Position numbers and translations under genes: made by a program
In this document: positions 48,988 to 57,915 of the stretch, piece by piece
Layout: each line of letters starts with the position of its first letter
Numbering within the stretch: the stretch's first letter is position 1
Source of the DNA: JANXUC01 sp964619065
Lineage (GTDB): Bacteria > Acidobacteriota > Terriglobia > Terriglobales > Acidobacteriaceae
NCBI GenBank assembly: GCA_964619065.1
Contig: CAZUCC010000002.1
Location: forward strand, 1-64,000
DNA length: 64,000 nt
Direction of reading: 5' to 3'
The notes under the pieces: generated by a model
Seen by the model: only the letters and a program-made list of their open reading frames with translations
The model's database searches: none
What the model was told of the DNA's origin: nothing

Positions 48988-51876
48988 CTACTTCGCCACT
49001 GTCGTGTATCCAATTTCCTTGAGCACCGCGCTGCACCGCTCGCATACTGTGGGATATGCCGGGTCTTCGCCCACACGTGTGGAGTAATTCCAGCAGCGCT
49101 CGCACTTCCGTCCCTCCGCCTTACTGACGTGCACGCCGATTGTCGCCGCTCCGTTTGTCGATGCCGCCTTTTCCAAATGTGTGGCGGAAACGATCCATAA
49201 ATACCGCAAATCTTCCGCGTGGCGGTTTAAGACCGAATACACAGGATCCATCGCTGTCACTTTGACCTGTGCTTCAAGGCCGCCGCCAATCAATTTATTG
49301 GCGCGCTCGGTTTCCAGCGCCTTCATGACCTCCTCTCGCACTTGCAGCAAGATTGGCCAGTCCTCCTGCTCGGCTTTGTCTTGCATTTTTCTTGCTGTAG
49401 CGTCGACCAAGTCTGCGGACGCAGGGAATGTCGCCAGATGCACGCTCTCCGTCCGCCCGGCCACGAGAGGCAAGCATTGCCAGACCTCATCGCAGGTAAA
49501 CGCCATGATCGGCGCCAGCAGCCGGGCTAGCGCTTCGCCAATTTTCCAGATCGCGGTCTGTGCCGAGCGTCGTCCCCGCGAATTTGGAGCTGACGTGTAG
49601 AGCCGGTCCTTGAGCACATCGAAATACACCGCGCTCAAATCCACCACGCAGAACTGCAGAATCCGCTGGTAGATCTTGTGGAACGCGAATTCTTCGTACC
49701 AGCGCGTGATTTCCCCGGCCACGGCTGCCGTCTGGTGCAAAACGTAGCGGTCGAGCGAATTAAGCTCGTCAAATGGAACAGAATCTCGCGCGGGGTCGAA
49801 GTCGCTCAAATTCCCCAAAATGTAGCGGAACGTATTTCGCAGCTTGCGGTAATTCTCCGCTACGCGTTGCATCAGATTGTCCGAGCAGGCCACATCGTTG
49901 CGGAAATCCACGGACGCCACCCACAGGCGAACAATCTCCCCTCCGAGCTTTTCGGTGATCTCCACCGGCTCCACGCCATTGCCCAGCGATTTCGACATAG
50001 CCCGGCCTTGTTCATCAAGCGTCCAGCCATTGGTTGCCGCACCGCGATAGGGAGCCGCATTGCGCGTCCCGACCGCGCACAGCAGGGAAGAATGGAACCA
50101 GCCGCGGTACTGATCTCCGCCTTCCAGATACAAATCCGCTGGCCAAGGCAGATTCGACGTGTGACCCAGAACCGCAGCATGGCTCGATCCGGATTCGAAC
50201 CACACATCGAGGATGTCCATTTCTTTCTTGAACGACTCGCTCCCGCACTTAGCGCACTTTGTTCCAGCGGGCAGGAGCGCATCCGCCGCGGGCGTATGCC
50301 AGGCGTCCGCGCCCTTTTCGGCAAACAGCTTCACGACCTTGCGATTGATTTCGGGGCTCTTCACCGAATCGCCGCAGTTGGTGCACAGGAACACCGCGAT
50401 CGGCGTGCCCCAAATCCTCTGCCGCGAGATGCACCAGTCCGGACGCGTTGCGATCATGTTCGCAATCCGGTCCTCACCCCACGCCGGGTCCCATTTCACC
50501 TTCTTGATTTCGTCGAGTGTCCTGGTGCGCAGCGTGTGCACTCCGTCCATCGGCGTTTCCATGCGGATAAACCACTGCTCGGTAGCCCGGAAGATGATCG
50601 GATTGTGGCAGCGCCAGCAGTGTGGATAGGAATGTTGAATCTTCTCCTCATGCAGCAGCACGCCCCGCGTTCGGAGCAGTTCCACAATCGGATTGTTTGC
50701 CTGGAAAACCTTCAATCCGTCGTACTCCGGGAGCCCATTGCGCAACACGCCAGCGCCGTCCACATTGCAAGTGAGATCAATCTTGTACTTCACGCCCGTG
50801 TTGAAGTCGTCCGCGCCGTGCGCCGGGGCCGTATGCACGATGCCCGTGCCGGTATCCATGGTCACGTAATCGGCCAGCACGCCCAGAATCTTTCTCTCCT
50901 CCCAAGGCAGGAATGGGTGCTGGAAGAGCGCACCTTCCATGACCCTACCCGGGAAACGCGCCACGACGCTCTCCGCGCTGAACCCGCACTTCTCCGCCGT
51001 CGCGCGCGACAACCGCTCGGCAACAATGAAGATGTCTTTCTCAGTCTCGACCGCTACATACTCTTCGTCGGGATGAAACGCCACCGCCATCGATGCGGGC
51101 AAAGTCCACGGAGTGGTCGTCCAGATGATCGTCGAAACCGGCTTGCCCGTTTTCTTGGCAGCCTCGGCTAGCGCGGGACTAATGTTCGCCGCATCCGATT
51201 GCAGCGGATATTTCACCCAAACCGTCGGGCTGGTGTGGTTTTCGTATTCCACTTCCGCCTCAGCCAGCGCCGTCTCGTCGTGAATGCACCAGTAGGTGGA
51301 GCGCAGCCCCTTGTAGACGAACCCGTTCTCGAAGAATTTGTAAAACGTCTCCAGAATCACGGACTCGTATTGCGGCGTCATCGTCGAATAGGGATTGTCG
51401 AACTGGCCAAAAATCCCCAGCCGCTGGAACTGCGCACTCTGCAAATCGAGAAACTTTGCGGCATATTCACGGCACGCATTACGCACGGCGAGCGGCGCCA
51501 TTTGCAGCTTCTTGCCGCCCAGCATCTGGTCGACTTTGATCTCAATCGGCAGCCCGTGGCAGTCCCACCCCGGCACGTAAGGCGCGTCGAAACCGGCCAT
51601 GGTTTTCGACTTCACGATGAAATCTTTCAGGCATTTGTTCAGCGCATGCCCCAAGTGAATTGGCCCATTGGCATACGGAGGCCCGTCATGCAACACGTAT
51701 GTCGGCTGCCCCTTGTGCGCCTCGCGAATCCGGTCGTAAATCCGCGTCGCCGACCAGCGTTCGAGCAGCGCGGGCTCGTTCCGCGGCAGGTTCGCCTTCA
51801 TGGGAAAGTCGGTCTTCGGCAGGTTCAGCGTGGACTTGAGGTCGAATTTCGCGTTGTCTTTCGCGTCTTGCGGCAC
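48988..51876 (-). CDS. ileS: Isoleucyl-tRNA synthetase
   Basis: This 962-residue class I synthetase charges tRNA-Ile. The HIGH motif appears as HLGHALNK and KMSKS as AMSKSLGN. The CP1 editing domain contains TTPWTLPASMAVAFHPDEEYVA and the GTGIVHTAPAHGADDF site that hydrolyses mis-charged Val. The C-terminus has a zinc ribbon (CERCWNYSTRVGED... VCERC). The start is GTG (51876) with GGAGAC upstream. Length is near the usual 930-960. It is the first gene of the ileS-lspA pair. Confidence 0.97.
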   Translation of the reverse strand: MPQDAKDNAKFDLKSTLNLPKTDFPMKANLPRNEPALLERWSATRIYDRIREAHKGQPTYVLHDGPPYANGPIHLGHALNKCLKDFIVKSKTMAGFDAPYVPGWDCHGLPIEIKVDQMLGGKKLQMAPLAVRNACREYAAKFLDLQSAQFQRLGIFGQFDNPYSTMTPQYESVILETFYKFFENGFVYKGLRSTYWCIHDETALAEAEVEYENHTSPTVWVKYPLQSDAANISPALAEAAKKTGKPVSTIIWTTTPWTLPASMAVAFHPDEEYVAVETEKDIFIVAERLSRATAEKCGFSAESVVARFPGRVMEGALFQHPFLPWEERKILGVLADYVTMDTGTGIVHTAPAHGADDFNTGVKYKIDLTCNVDGAGVLRNGLPEYDGLKVFQANNPIVELLRTRGVLLHEEKIQHSYPHCWRCHNPIIFRATEQWFIRMETPMDGVHTLRTRTLDEIKKVKWDPAWGEDRIANMIATRPDWCISRQRIWGTPIAVFLCTNCGDSVKSPEINRKVVKLFAEKGADAWHTPAADALLPAGTKCAKCGSESFKKEMDILDVWFESGSSHAAVLGHTSNLPWPADLYLEGGDQYRGWFHSSLLCAVGTRNAAPYRGAATNGWTLDEQGRAMSKSLGNGVEPVEITEKLGGEIVRLWVASVDFRNDVACSDNLMQRVAENYRKLRNTFRYILGNLSDFDPARDSVPFDELNSLDRYVLHQTAAVAGEITRWYEEFAFHKIYQRILQFCVVDLSAVYFDVLKDRLYTSAPNSRGRRSAQTAIWKIGEALARLLAPIMAFTCDEVWQCLPLVAGRTESVHLATFPASADLVDATARKMQDKAEQEDWPILLQVREEVMKALETERANKLIGGGLEAQVKVTAMDPVYSVLNRHAEDLRYLWIVSATHLEKAASTNGAATIGVHVSKAEGRKCERCWNYSTRVGEDPAYPTVCERCSAVLKEIGYTTVAK

Positions 51877-51957
51877 TCGGCAGTTGTCTCCGTGAAAGGG
51901 TAATTCTTGATTATAGGGGGGAGAAGGAAGGGCGTCTAATGGGGTCAGTACTCTGCT

Positions 51958-52173
51958 CTAGTTTGAATTCTTCCGCCACAAGCCTTTGGCAGCGACCAAG
52001 AATAAGAGTAAGCCGACTACCAACGCTGGAAGACCTAGAGGTCCTGCAAAGTTAGGAAAATAGCGGACGCTTAAGACACCAAGTCCGAAGCCAGCTAGAA
52101 CGCGACCGATAATGAGGAGCCAGATTTCTGTTCCTGTAAGATTTTTCACCTTCTGTGCGTTCCAATTCAGCAT
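51958..52173 (-). CDS. Small two-helix membrane protein, hypothetical
   Basis: This 71-residue protein begins MLNWNAQKVKNLTGTE and has two hydrophobic segments (IWLLIIGRVLAGFGLGVLSVRYF, LGLPALVVGLLLFLVAAKGL). It lies 10 bases downstream of murI on the same strand, so it may be translated from the murI transcript. Nothing else supports function. The GC content and codon use resemble its neighbours, which favours a real gene. Confidence 0.6.
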   Translation of the reverse strand: MLNWNAQKVKNLTGTEIWLLIIGRVLAGFGLGVLSVRYFPNFAGPLGLPALVVGLLLFLVAAKGLWRKNSN

Positions 52174-52183
52174 AGGTGCAATC

Positions 52184-52993
52184 CTATTCCTTCAAATCGA
52201 CATGCTGCACTGCCGAGATTTGGCTGCCTAAGAACTTTTCTCCCAGCCGCCGGAACTTTTCCACCGAATCCGTGGCCATGAATCGCATTCCAGGCTGTCC
52301 GCTGTTGCTCGCGCGCGCGGAAAGTTTTGCCGCCACAGCTCGTGCCGTCGACTCCGCTGAATCGACAATCGTCACCTTGGGCGCCACGCGCCGCAGTACC
52401 GGCAGCAGCAGAGGATAGTGCGTGCATCCGAGCACCAGGACGTCGGCGTTGCGGAAGTCGCCATTGCGGTCGCCATGAAACGCTTCATCCAGATAAATAT
52501 GCGCTACCTGCTCCGTGACCGGATGCTCCTGCCAGCCTTCTTCCACTAAAGGAACAAGCAAGGGACAGGCTTTTTCTCCCGCCTCAATCCCGCGCGCGCG
52601 CAGAGCTCGTTGATAAGCGTGGCTCGCCACGGTCGCTTCGGTTCCGATCACCACGACCTTTTTCGAGGTCGTCGCGCCCGCGGCCGCTTGCGCCCCCGGT
52701 TCGATCACTCCTACCACCGGAATCCTCAGCCCCTTGGTGATTGCGTCGAGGGACAATGCTGTCGCGGTATTGCAGGCCACCACAAGCATTTCTGCACCCA
52801 ACTGCTCAAGATGTTTCGCCGCATCCAGCGCATAATGCGTCACCGTCTCCGCGGACTTCGATCCGTAGGGAAGCCGCGCCGTATCGCCAAAATAAATGTA
52901 ATCCGCATCTGGAACAAACTGGGCGAGAGCCTTCAGTACCGTCAGTCCGCCAAGGCCGGAATCGAACACCCCAATGCAAGGACGCTCAGCCAC
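52184..52993 (-). CDS. murI: Glutamate racemase
   Basis: This 269-residue enzyme makes D-glutamate for peptidoglycan. The two catalytic cysteines are Cys74 in VVACNTATAL and Cys190 in LGCTHYPLLL. The N-terminal IGVFDSGLGGLTVLKAL and DYIYFGDTARLPYGSKS are standard. Its ATG overlaps the stop of the ATPase-DtxR fusion by 8 bases, so it may be co-transcribed with the iron operon, an unusual link between iron-dependent expression and cell-wall synthesis. Confidence 0.96.
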   Translation of the reverse strand: MAERPCIGVFDSGLGGLTVLKALAQFVPDADYIYFGDTARLPYGSKSAETVTHYALDAAKHLEQLGAEMLVVACNTATALSLDAITKGLRIPVVGVIEPGAQAAAGATTSKKVVVIGTEATVASHAYQRALRARGIEAGEKACPLLVPLVEEGWQEHPVTEQVAHIYLDEAFHGDRNGDFRNADVLVLGCTHYPLLLPVLRRVAPKVTIVDSAESTARAVAAKLSARASNSGQPGMRFMATDSVEKFRRLGEKFLGSQISAVQHVDLKE

Positions 52994-54212
52994 GCGGCAC
53001 AGCCTGCACTTCCACTGTCCTTTGCTGTACGAACCGCGCTCCGCAACAAGGCCCTGGAGGAATCGCCGCCCCGTGCGGACACGTCGTCGGATGCCCCAGG
53101 AACGAGCAAATCTTATCCGTAGCTTCCCGCGAAAGAATATGCTCGAATTTGCAGGCCTGCTCCGCGATTTCGCTTTCGCTTTCCATGTGCAGGCTATCGG
53201 TGAACAGGCGCTCCGTGAGCCGGTGCCGCCGGATAATATCCGCTGCCCGCTGGTGTCCGCGTGCCGTCATCTCCACCACGTAGCTGCCTTCCGCCGTCGA
53301 ATATCCCACCGAGGTCAACTCCTCGTGGCAAGGATTGTGGATCGTCCGGTGCTCGTGAATCTCCGGGGGATGCGGCGTCGCCGTCACCAATCCGGCATGT
53401 ACCATGCGCTCCACTAGCAGGCTGATCGGCACCGCGCCGTGCACTTGCATGCGATCGACTTCCGCCGATTCGCCATGTTCCTCCAACACCCAAATCGTCT
53501 CGAGCACTTCGTCGATCTGCAACTCATCGACCATCGAAAAGGTTTCCATCGAGGCAACGCGTCCGTGGTGCAGCTCAATGCGACGGTCGGCCATGCGGGC
53601 GACAACCGGGTCGTGCGTCACCATGATGATGGTTCGCCCCTGCTCGTGCAGTTCACGCAAGAGCCGCATGACGATTTCTTCATTGGCGGCGTCGAGGTTG
53701 CCCGTCGGCTCATCCGCAAGAACGATCTTGGGATCGTTGATTAACGCCCGCGCAATGCACACGCGCTGCTGTTCGCCGCCGGAAAGTTGCGCGGGTAAGT
53801 GTTGCGCGCGCTCCTTCAACCCCACGCGCTGCAAGGCTTCCAGCGCTTCGTCCTCGTCCGTTATGCTGTGGAAGTATTGCGCCAGCATCACATTCTCTAC
53901 GGCTGTGAGGTAGGGAATCATGTGAAATTGCTGAAAGATGAATCCGATCTTCTCAGCGCGTACGCGAGCCAGTTCTTTCGTGGAGATTCCGGCTACGTTC
54001 TGATCATCCAGCCAAACTTCTCCCGCGGTTGGCTGATCCAGGCAGCCGATGAGATTCACCAAAGTCGATTTGCCCGAGCCCGACGGCCCCATCACCGCCA
54101 GCCACTCGCCCGCTTCCACGTGGAGGGAAATGTCGTTGAGCGCGCGAATCTCGCCGCCGTTGGCCTCCGCCTTCGCCGGATATGCGCGCACGACATTTTT
54201 GAGCTTGATCAT
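52986..54212 (-). CDS. ABC ATPase fused to DtxR-like metalloregulator
   Basis: This 408-residue protein combines two modules in one unbroken frame. Residues 1-225 are a MacB/LolD-type ATPase: Walker A GPSGSGKST (42-50), Q-loop IFQQF, signature LSGGEQQR (143-150), Walker B VLADEPT (164-170) and H-loop His200. Residues about 229-390 resemble DtxR/MntR regulators: a winged helix (IDEVLETIWVLEEHG to VERMVHAGLVTA), RRHRLTERLF (328-337), the metal-ligand triad Cys354-x2-Glu357-His358 and HPTTCPHG (374-381). An extra loop HPPEIHEHRTIHNPCHEE (281-298) has five His and one Cys. It ends in a Cys-Cys tail (389-390). It belongs to the FTR1/ABC-permease operon. The fusion is the top finding. Confidence 0.93.
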   Translation of the reverse strand: MIKLKNVVRAYPAKAEANGGEIRALNDISLHVEAGEWLAVMGPSGSGKSTLVNLIGCLDQPTAGEVWLDDQNVAGISTKELARVRAEKIGFIFQQFHMIPYLTAVENVMLAQYFHSITDEDEALEALQRVGLKERAQHLPAQLSGGEQQRVCIARALINDPKIVLADEPTGNLDAANEEIVMRLLRELHEQGRTIIMVTHDPVVARMADRRIELHHGRVASMETFSMVDELQIDEVLETIWVLEEHGESAEVDRMQVHGAVPISLLVERMVHAGLVTATPHPPEIHEHRTIHNPCHEELTSVGYSTAEGSYVVEMTARGHQRAADIIRRHRLTERLFTDSLHMESESEIAEQACKFEHILSREATDKICSFLGHPTTCPHGAAIPPGPCCGARFVQQRTVEVQAVPRG

Positions 54213-54228
54213 TCCTCGTCTCTCTACT

Positions 54229-55383
54229 TTACTCGCCCCTCAGAATCATCGCAGGCTGCACGCGCCGCAGCAAGGTCATGGGAAACAAGGCTGACAACAG
54301 GGCCACGGCAATGCTGCCCAGCAACACCACCGGAAGTACGGAGATGCGCGGAATCACGGTCGCATGAAAGTTTACGCGGCCAATCCACGCCGCCACGCCG
54401 ATTCCAGCCAGGAAACCAAGCAGCGCGCCGGCCACGCCCAGCGCCACGACTTCTGCAGCAAACATTGTGCGCAGCAGCCCTTCCGGGGCTCCCAAAGCCT
54501 TCATGATGGCGAAGTCCCGCCGCCGGTCGTACACCCAGCCTGTCAGCGTTGCCAGCACGCAGAGCATTGCAGTCAGGATGATCACGACGGTCGTGGCGTA
54601 TAAGGACGACCGGGTCTTGCCCAGGACTCGCGCTTCGGCTTCCACTATCTGCCGCACTGGCTGTACTCGAGCTTGTGGCAAGGCTTGTCCAAGCTGCTCC
54701 GCCAAGGCCGCGACTTCTTGCGGTGTTCCAGTAAAAGAAATTTCAACGGAACTCGGCTGCACTCCTGTCCAAGTGATGAACTCCGGCAGTGGGAGATACA
54801 CGCGGCTGTCTTCATCCGCGCCCGTGCGCAGGATTCCCGCGGGCTGCAAATGGAGGGTGTGTCCGTTGTACATCAGGTCAAACGGCTGGTTTGAAGGTGT
54901 TAAAACCGCGGCCGCGCGCGCGCCAACCAGCGCCTCGCCCGTTTTGCTGGGCCACGCTGTGACGGACCACCAGCGATTCAGCCGCCTAGCGCTTTCCATG
55001 TCCGTGCCGGCAACAACAACCGGCCGGCCACTGGAAGTGTGCGCCAAAGCGTAGGCGAAGGGAACTGCGATCCCATGGCTTGCAATCTTCCGTTGCACCA
55101 CCCCCAGCGCGTCCGCGGGAAGAACTTGGCCATCCTTAGCCACAACCACTACATTCGCGCCGTAGCTGCGAAACTCGCGGCGCAACTTCGCCTCCACATC
55201 CACGTAGAGGTTGAGCATGGCCGTGCTCACTGCCGCCGCCACGACGACGGCCAGCAATGCCGTAAACGCGCGCCCACGCCGCACGCCCGCTCCGCGCACC
55301 AGCATGCGCAAGAACATGGAAGGCTTATGTCGGGATTGCAAGCGGCGGGCTCCGATCTCTTGTCTCGCGACCTCCTGACTCAA
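54229..55383 (-). CDS. MacB/FtsX-type ABC permease, second of operon
   Basis: This protein of up to 384 residues is an ABC3-type permease. One N-terminal helix (RAFTALLAVVVAAAVSTAMLNLY) is followed by a large periplasmic domain (about 60-250) and three C-terminal helices with the FtsX signature (LTAMLCVLATLTGWVYDRRRDFAIMKALGAPEGLLRTMFAAE). It likely pairs with the preceding permease and the ATPase. The start is either TTG 55383, whose TTGA overlaps the upstream stop, or ATG 55317 (MFLRMLVRGAG), which mirrors the MFGRLV start of the sister permease. No strong ribosome site distinguishes them. Confidence 0.9.
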   Translation of the reverse strand: MSQEVARQEIGARRLQSRHKPSMFLRMLVRGAGVRRGRAFTALLAVVVAAAVSTAMLNLYVDVEAKLRREFRSYGANVVVVAKDGQVLPADALGVVQRKIASHGIAVPFAYALAHTSSGRPVVVAGTDMESARRLNRWWSVTAWPSKTGEALVGARAAAVLTPSNQPFDLMYNGHTLHLQPAGILRTGADEDSRVYLPLPEFITWTGVQPSSVEISFTGTPQEVAALAEQLGQALPQARVQPVRQIVEAEARVLGKTRSSLYATTVVIILTAMLCVLATLTGWVYDRRRDFAIMKALGAPEGLLRTMFAAEVVALGVAGALLGFLAGIGVAAWIGRVNFHATVIPRISVLPVVLLGSIAVALLSALFPMTLLRRVQPAMILRGE

Positions 55384-56648
55384 GCATCCCCCCGTAGCAC
55401 GCGCACAGGATCGAAGCGCAACGCCTTGCGAATGGAGAGCGCGCTACCTGCAAAGGTCACCAGCACGGCCATCCCCAAGACGTAAGGGAAGAGGACTGGT
55501 TGAATCACGATGGGCTGATCGAAAATTCTCTGGCCAATTTGGTGGGCCAAGATACTGCCTATGGCGAACCCGAAGGTTCCGCCAATGAGCGCCAGCATCG
55601 CGGCCTCGGCCAGAAACAAAGCGCCAACAGGGAAGTTGCCCGCACCCAGCGCGCGCATCAATCCCACTTCTTCGCGCCGTTCCAAGATCGCCGTTGCCAT
55701 AGCTGACGAGACCGCCAGCGCTGCCGCCAGCAGGGCTGCCAAGGCGACAAGCAACATCAGCCCCTTGATGCGCGTGAGAACTGTGCCCTCGTTCTGCGCC
55801 ACCTGGCGAATTTGCTCCGCGCGCGAGTTCGGAATGGCTTCTTGCAGCTGAAACGCAATCGACGCAGCGTAGGGAGAGCAATACCAGCGGTCGTAGACCG
55901 CCCCTTTCAGAGTCTTGGGATCGCGGCGCGCGAAGTCGTCCTCAGGCTTGGTGATAGCGCTCACGTTAATGCTGTGTACGGCGCTGGGCCTGCCCAGAAG
56001 TTGCTGCGCAAGCGCCAGCGGCGCAAAGATGCGCTCATCGTCCGCTCCGCCGGAAGAGAGAAGCCCAGTAATGCGATAAGTCGCATTTCCGTTTATTTCT
56101 AGGGTGTCTCCCGGTTTCTTGTTCAACTTAACGGCCAGTGCTTGTCCCACCAGGAGATCGCGTGACGTGTCCGTGGGCCATGCGCCTTCGACCTTCCACC
56201 ACGGATTCGTACTCCGAACTCCAGTCGTGAACTCTTCGGTCCCATAGCGAAACGAATGCGCAAAATACGTTCCAACGAGTTCTGCCGAAGTTGAGGTTAC
56301 ACCGTTAGTGAGAGAGGCGGTTACCGGTAGCATGGGAGCAAATCCCACGATGTTGTTCCGCCAAAACATGCCTTTGATTTTGGGGAGATCCGCCTCGTTC
56401 AGGTATCCACCATCGTTAGCAGGTTTGAGGTTTACGCCGCCGATCCGCACGTCCAGTGCGTCGTCCGCGGCGGTCACAACCAGGTTCGAACCGTAGGCGC
56501 GCAGCTCGCGGCTAATCTTGTCGCCAATGTCCGTGGCCACCCCAATCATGGCCGTGGTTACGGCCACTCCTAGGGTTACTGCTGCTCCAGCCAGCAGCTT
56601 GCGCCGCTTTTGCCTGCGGAACGATTCGTAAACTAGGCGTCCAAACAT
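55380..56648 (-). CDS. MacB/FtsX-type ABC permease, first of operon
   Basis: This 422-residue permease has one N-terminal helix (LLAGAAVTLGVAVTTAMIGVA), a large extracytoplasmic domain (about 50-290) and three C-terminal helices with RREEVGLMRALGAGNFPVGALFLAEAAMLALIGG, the FtsX motif. The ATG at 56648 shares its A with the TAA stop of the FTR1 gene (TAATG), which indicates translational coupling. A longer frame upstream reads through the FTR1 gene and is not coding. The two permeases are paralogues of each other and would form a heterodimer. Confidence 0.92.
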   Translation of the reverse strand: MFGRLVYESFRRQKRRKLLAGAAVTLGVAVTTAMIGVATDIGDKISRELRAYGSNLVVTAADDALDVRIGGVNLKPANDGGYLNEADLPKIKGMFWRNNIVGFAPMLPVTASLTNGVTSTSAELVGTYFAHSFRYGTEEFTTGVRSTNPWWKVEGAWPTDTSRDLLVGQALAVKLNKKPGDTLEINGNATYRITGLLSSGGADDERIFAPLALAQQLLGRPSAVHSINVSAITKPEDDFARRDPKTLKGAVYDRWYCSPYAASIAFQLQEAIPNSRAEQIRQVAQNEGTVLTRIKGLMLLVALAALLAAALAVSSAMATAILERREEVGLMRALGAGNFPVGALFLAEAAMLALIGGTFGFAIGSILAHQIGQRIFDQPIVIQPVLFPYVLGMAVLVTFAGSALSIRKALRFDPVRVLRGDA

Positions 56649-57898
56649 TAATTTTTGAAGATAGCACTGTGCGCCGCGAGTTCGGATTCCTGGATCACTA
56701 CGGCGTCGCCCGTGACCGTGGCCTTCAACGGAATCGGATTGCACCCGCCCGGCGTGCCTACGGTCTGTGGATTGATGGGCGCCGAACAGTTCTTGCAGAC
56801 AAAGCCATGCCCGTCTTTCTTGAAGCCCAACGCGCCGCAGATGGTGCAGGCATCGAACACGGCCACAATGTTGCCGTCGGGCTTTTTGTACAGCCAGAAG
56901 CGAACATCCGTGCCGTCTTCCTTGGTGAAGTAGCGATGTAAGTCTCCATCGGAAACCGCGCTCACTGGAATCGAAGCTGCACCGTTGGTGAAGGTTAGGA
57001 GGGTGGCTGGCGATTTCTCCCGGTCCGCGCTTTTCGCATAAATAAATTGTGCTGTTACCAACAGAATGAACACAAAGCTCGATGCGTACACAGAGGCCAT
57101 CCACAGGCGCTCTCGGCGCGCGCTCCACTCCGCTTTGCGGCGTGCGGCGTTGCTGGCGGGTACGGCCTCGGGCGCACGGCGGCGGTATTCAAACAGCACC
57201 ATCAAAGCTGCCAACGCCAGAATGGTGATGAAAAAGAACATCTCATTCCGCACAATCGGCCCGATCAGCGCCATCTCTCCTCTACTGCTCGGAATAACAC
57301 CGTTTTCGGATAGCTCATGCAGGCCGGAAACTAGGAGCTGGACGGCTACGAACCACAAAATCACGGTCGTGACTTTAAAGAACTTTCGCAGATCGATCCG
57401 TACGCTGCCCTTCACAAACATCACGCCAAACGCCACCGAAGCGCCTACGCCGAGCAGAGTCCCAAGAAAGCTCATGAGCTCGCTCGAATTTAGACTCACG
57501 GCGAAAAGAGTTAATACCGTTTCCACGCCCTCGCGCACCACCAGCAAAAAGACGAAAACGAACAACCCCAGGCTCGAGCTTTTGCCAACCAGCGAGCCCA
57601 CTTTGCTCTCAATATCGCCCTTTAAGTGCTTGGCTGTCCGCATCATAAAGACGATCATGGTGCCAACGAAAAACGCCGCCGCCAGCATGATCCAGCCTTC
57701 GAAAAGGTCCTGATTCCAGTTCGTGCGGGAGAGAAGGACAGCAAACCCTAGGCTGGCCAAAAAGGCGGTGCCCAGCGCGGAATACACGGCCTTACGCAGC
57801 TCCGGACGGCCTATTTTGGCGAGGTAGGCCAGGGTAATTCCTATGATCAGGGCTGCCTCAACGCCTTCGCGCAAGGTGATGATAAATGCGTCTAACAT
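56648..57898 (-). CDS. FTR1-family iron permease fused to DUF2318 domain
   Basis: This 416-residue membrane protein is a high-affinity iron permease. Two REGVE motifs, residues 10-14 and 122-126, lie in hydrophobic helices and are the known iron-exchange sites. Six or seven helices run to about residue 235. A linker and one helix (LWMASVYASSFVFILLVTAQF) are followed by a C-terminal DUF2318 domain, residues about 300-410, with CTIC (351-354), CKNC (368-371) and Cys386. DUF2318 is usually a separate periplasmic or membrane protein in FTR1/P19 systems. It heads the iron operon behind a Fur-like box. Confidence 0.94.
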   Translation of the reverse strand: MLDAFIITLREGVEAALIIGITLAYLAKIGRPELRKAVYSALGTAFLASLGFAVLLSRTNWNQDLFEGWIMLAAAFFVGTMIVFMMRTAKHLKGDIESKVGSLVGKSSSLGLFVFVFLLVVREGVETVLTLFAVSLNSSELMSFLGTLLGVGASVAFGVMFVKGSVRIDLRKFFKVTTVILWFVAVQLLVSGLHELSENGVIPSSRGEMALIGPIVRNEMFFFITILALAALMVLFEYRRRAPEAVPASNAARRKAEWSARRERLWMASVYASSFVFILLVTAQFIYAKSADREKSPATLLTFTNGAASIPVSAVSDGDLHRYFTKEDGTDVRFWLYKKPDGNIVAVFDACTICGALGFKKDGHGFVCKNCSAPINPQTVGTPGGCNPIPLKATVTGDAVVIQESELAAHSAIFKN

Positions 57899-57915
57899 TG
57901 CTCGGTCCTACCGCA

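Noticed and set aside
49678..51171. 497-residue open frame antisense to ileS
   Set aside because: It lies fully opposite a well-supported synthetase gene, has no recognisable domain and reflects high-GC codon bias.
56480..56500. Possible tRNA-like GGTTCGAACC element
   Set aside because: It lies inside the permease gene and no acceptor stem or D-arm surrounds it.
55380..57128. Long open frame that adds about 160 residues before the first ABC permease
   Set aside because: The added part reads through the FTR1 gene in another frame, shows no homology and lacks a ribosome site. The permease has a natural ATG at 56648 that overlaps the FTR1 stop.
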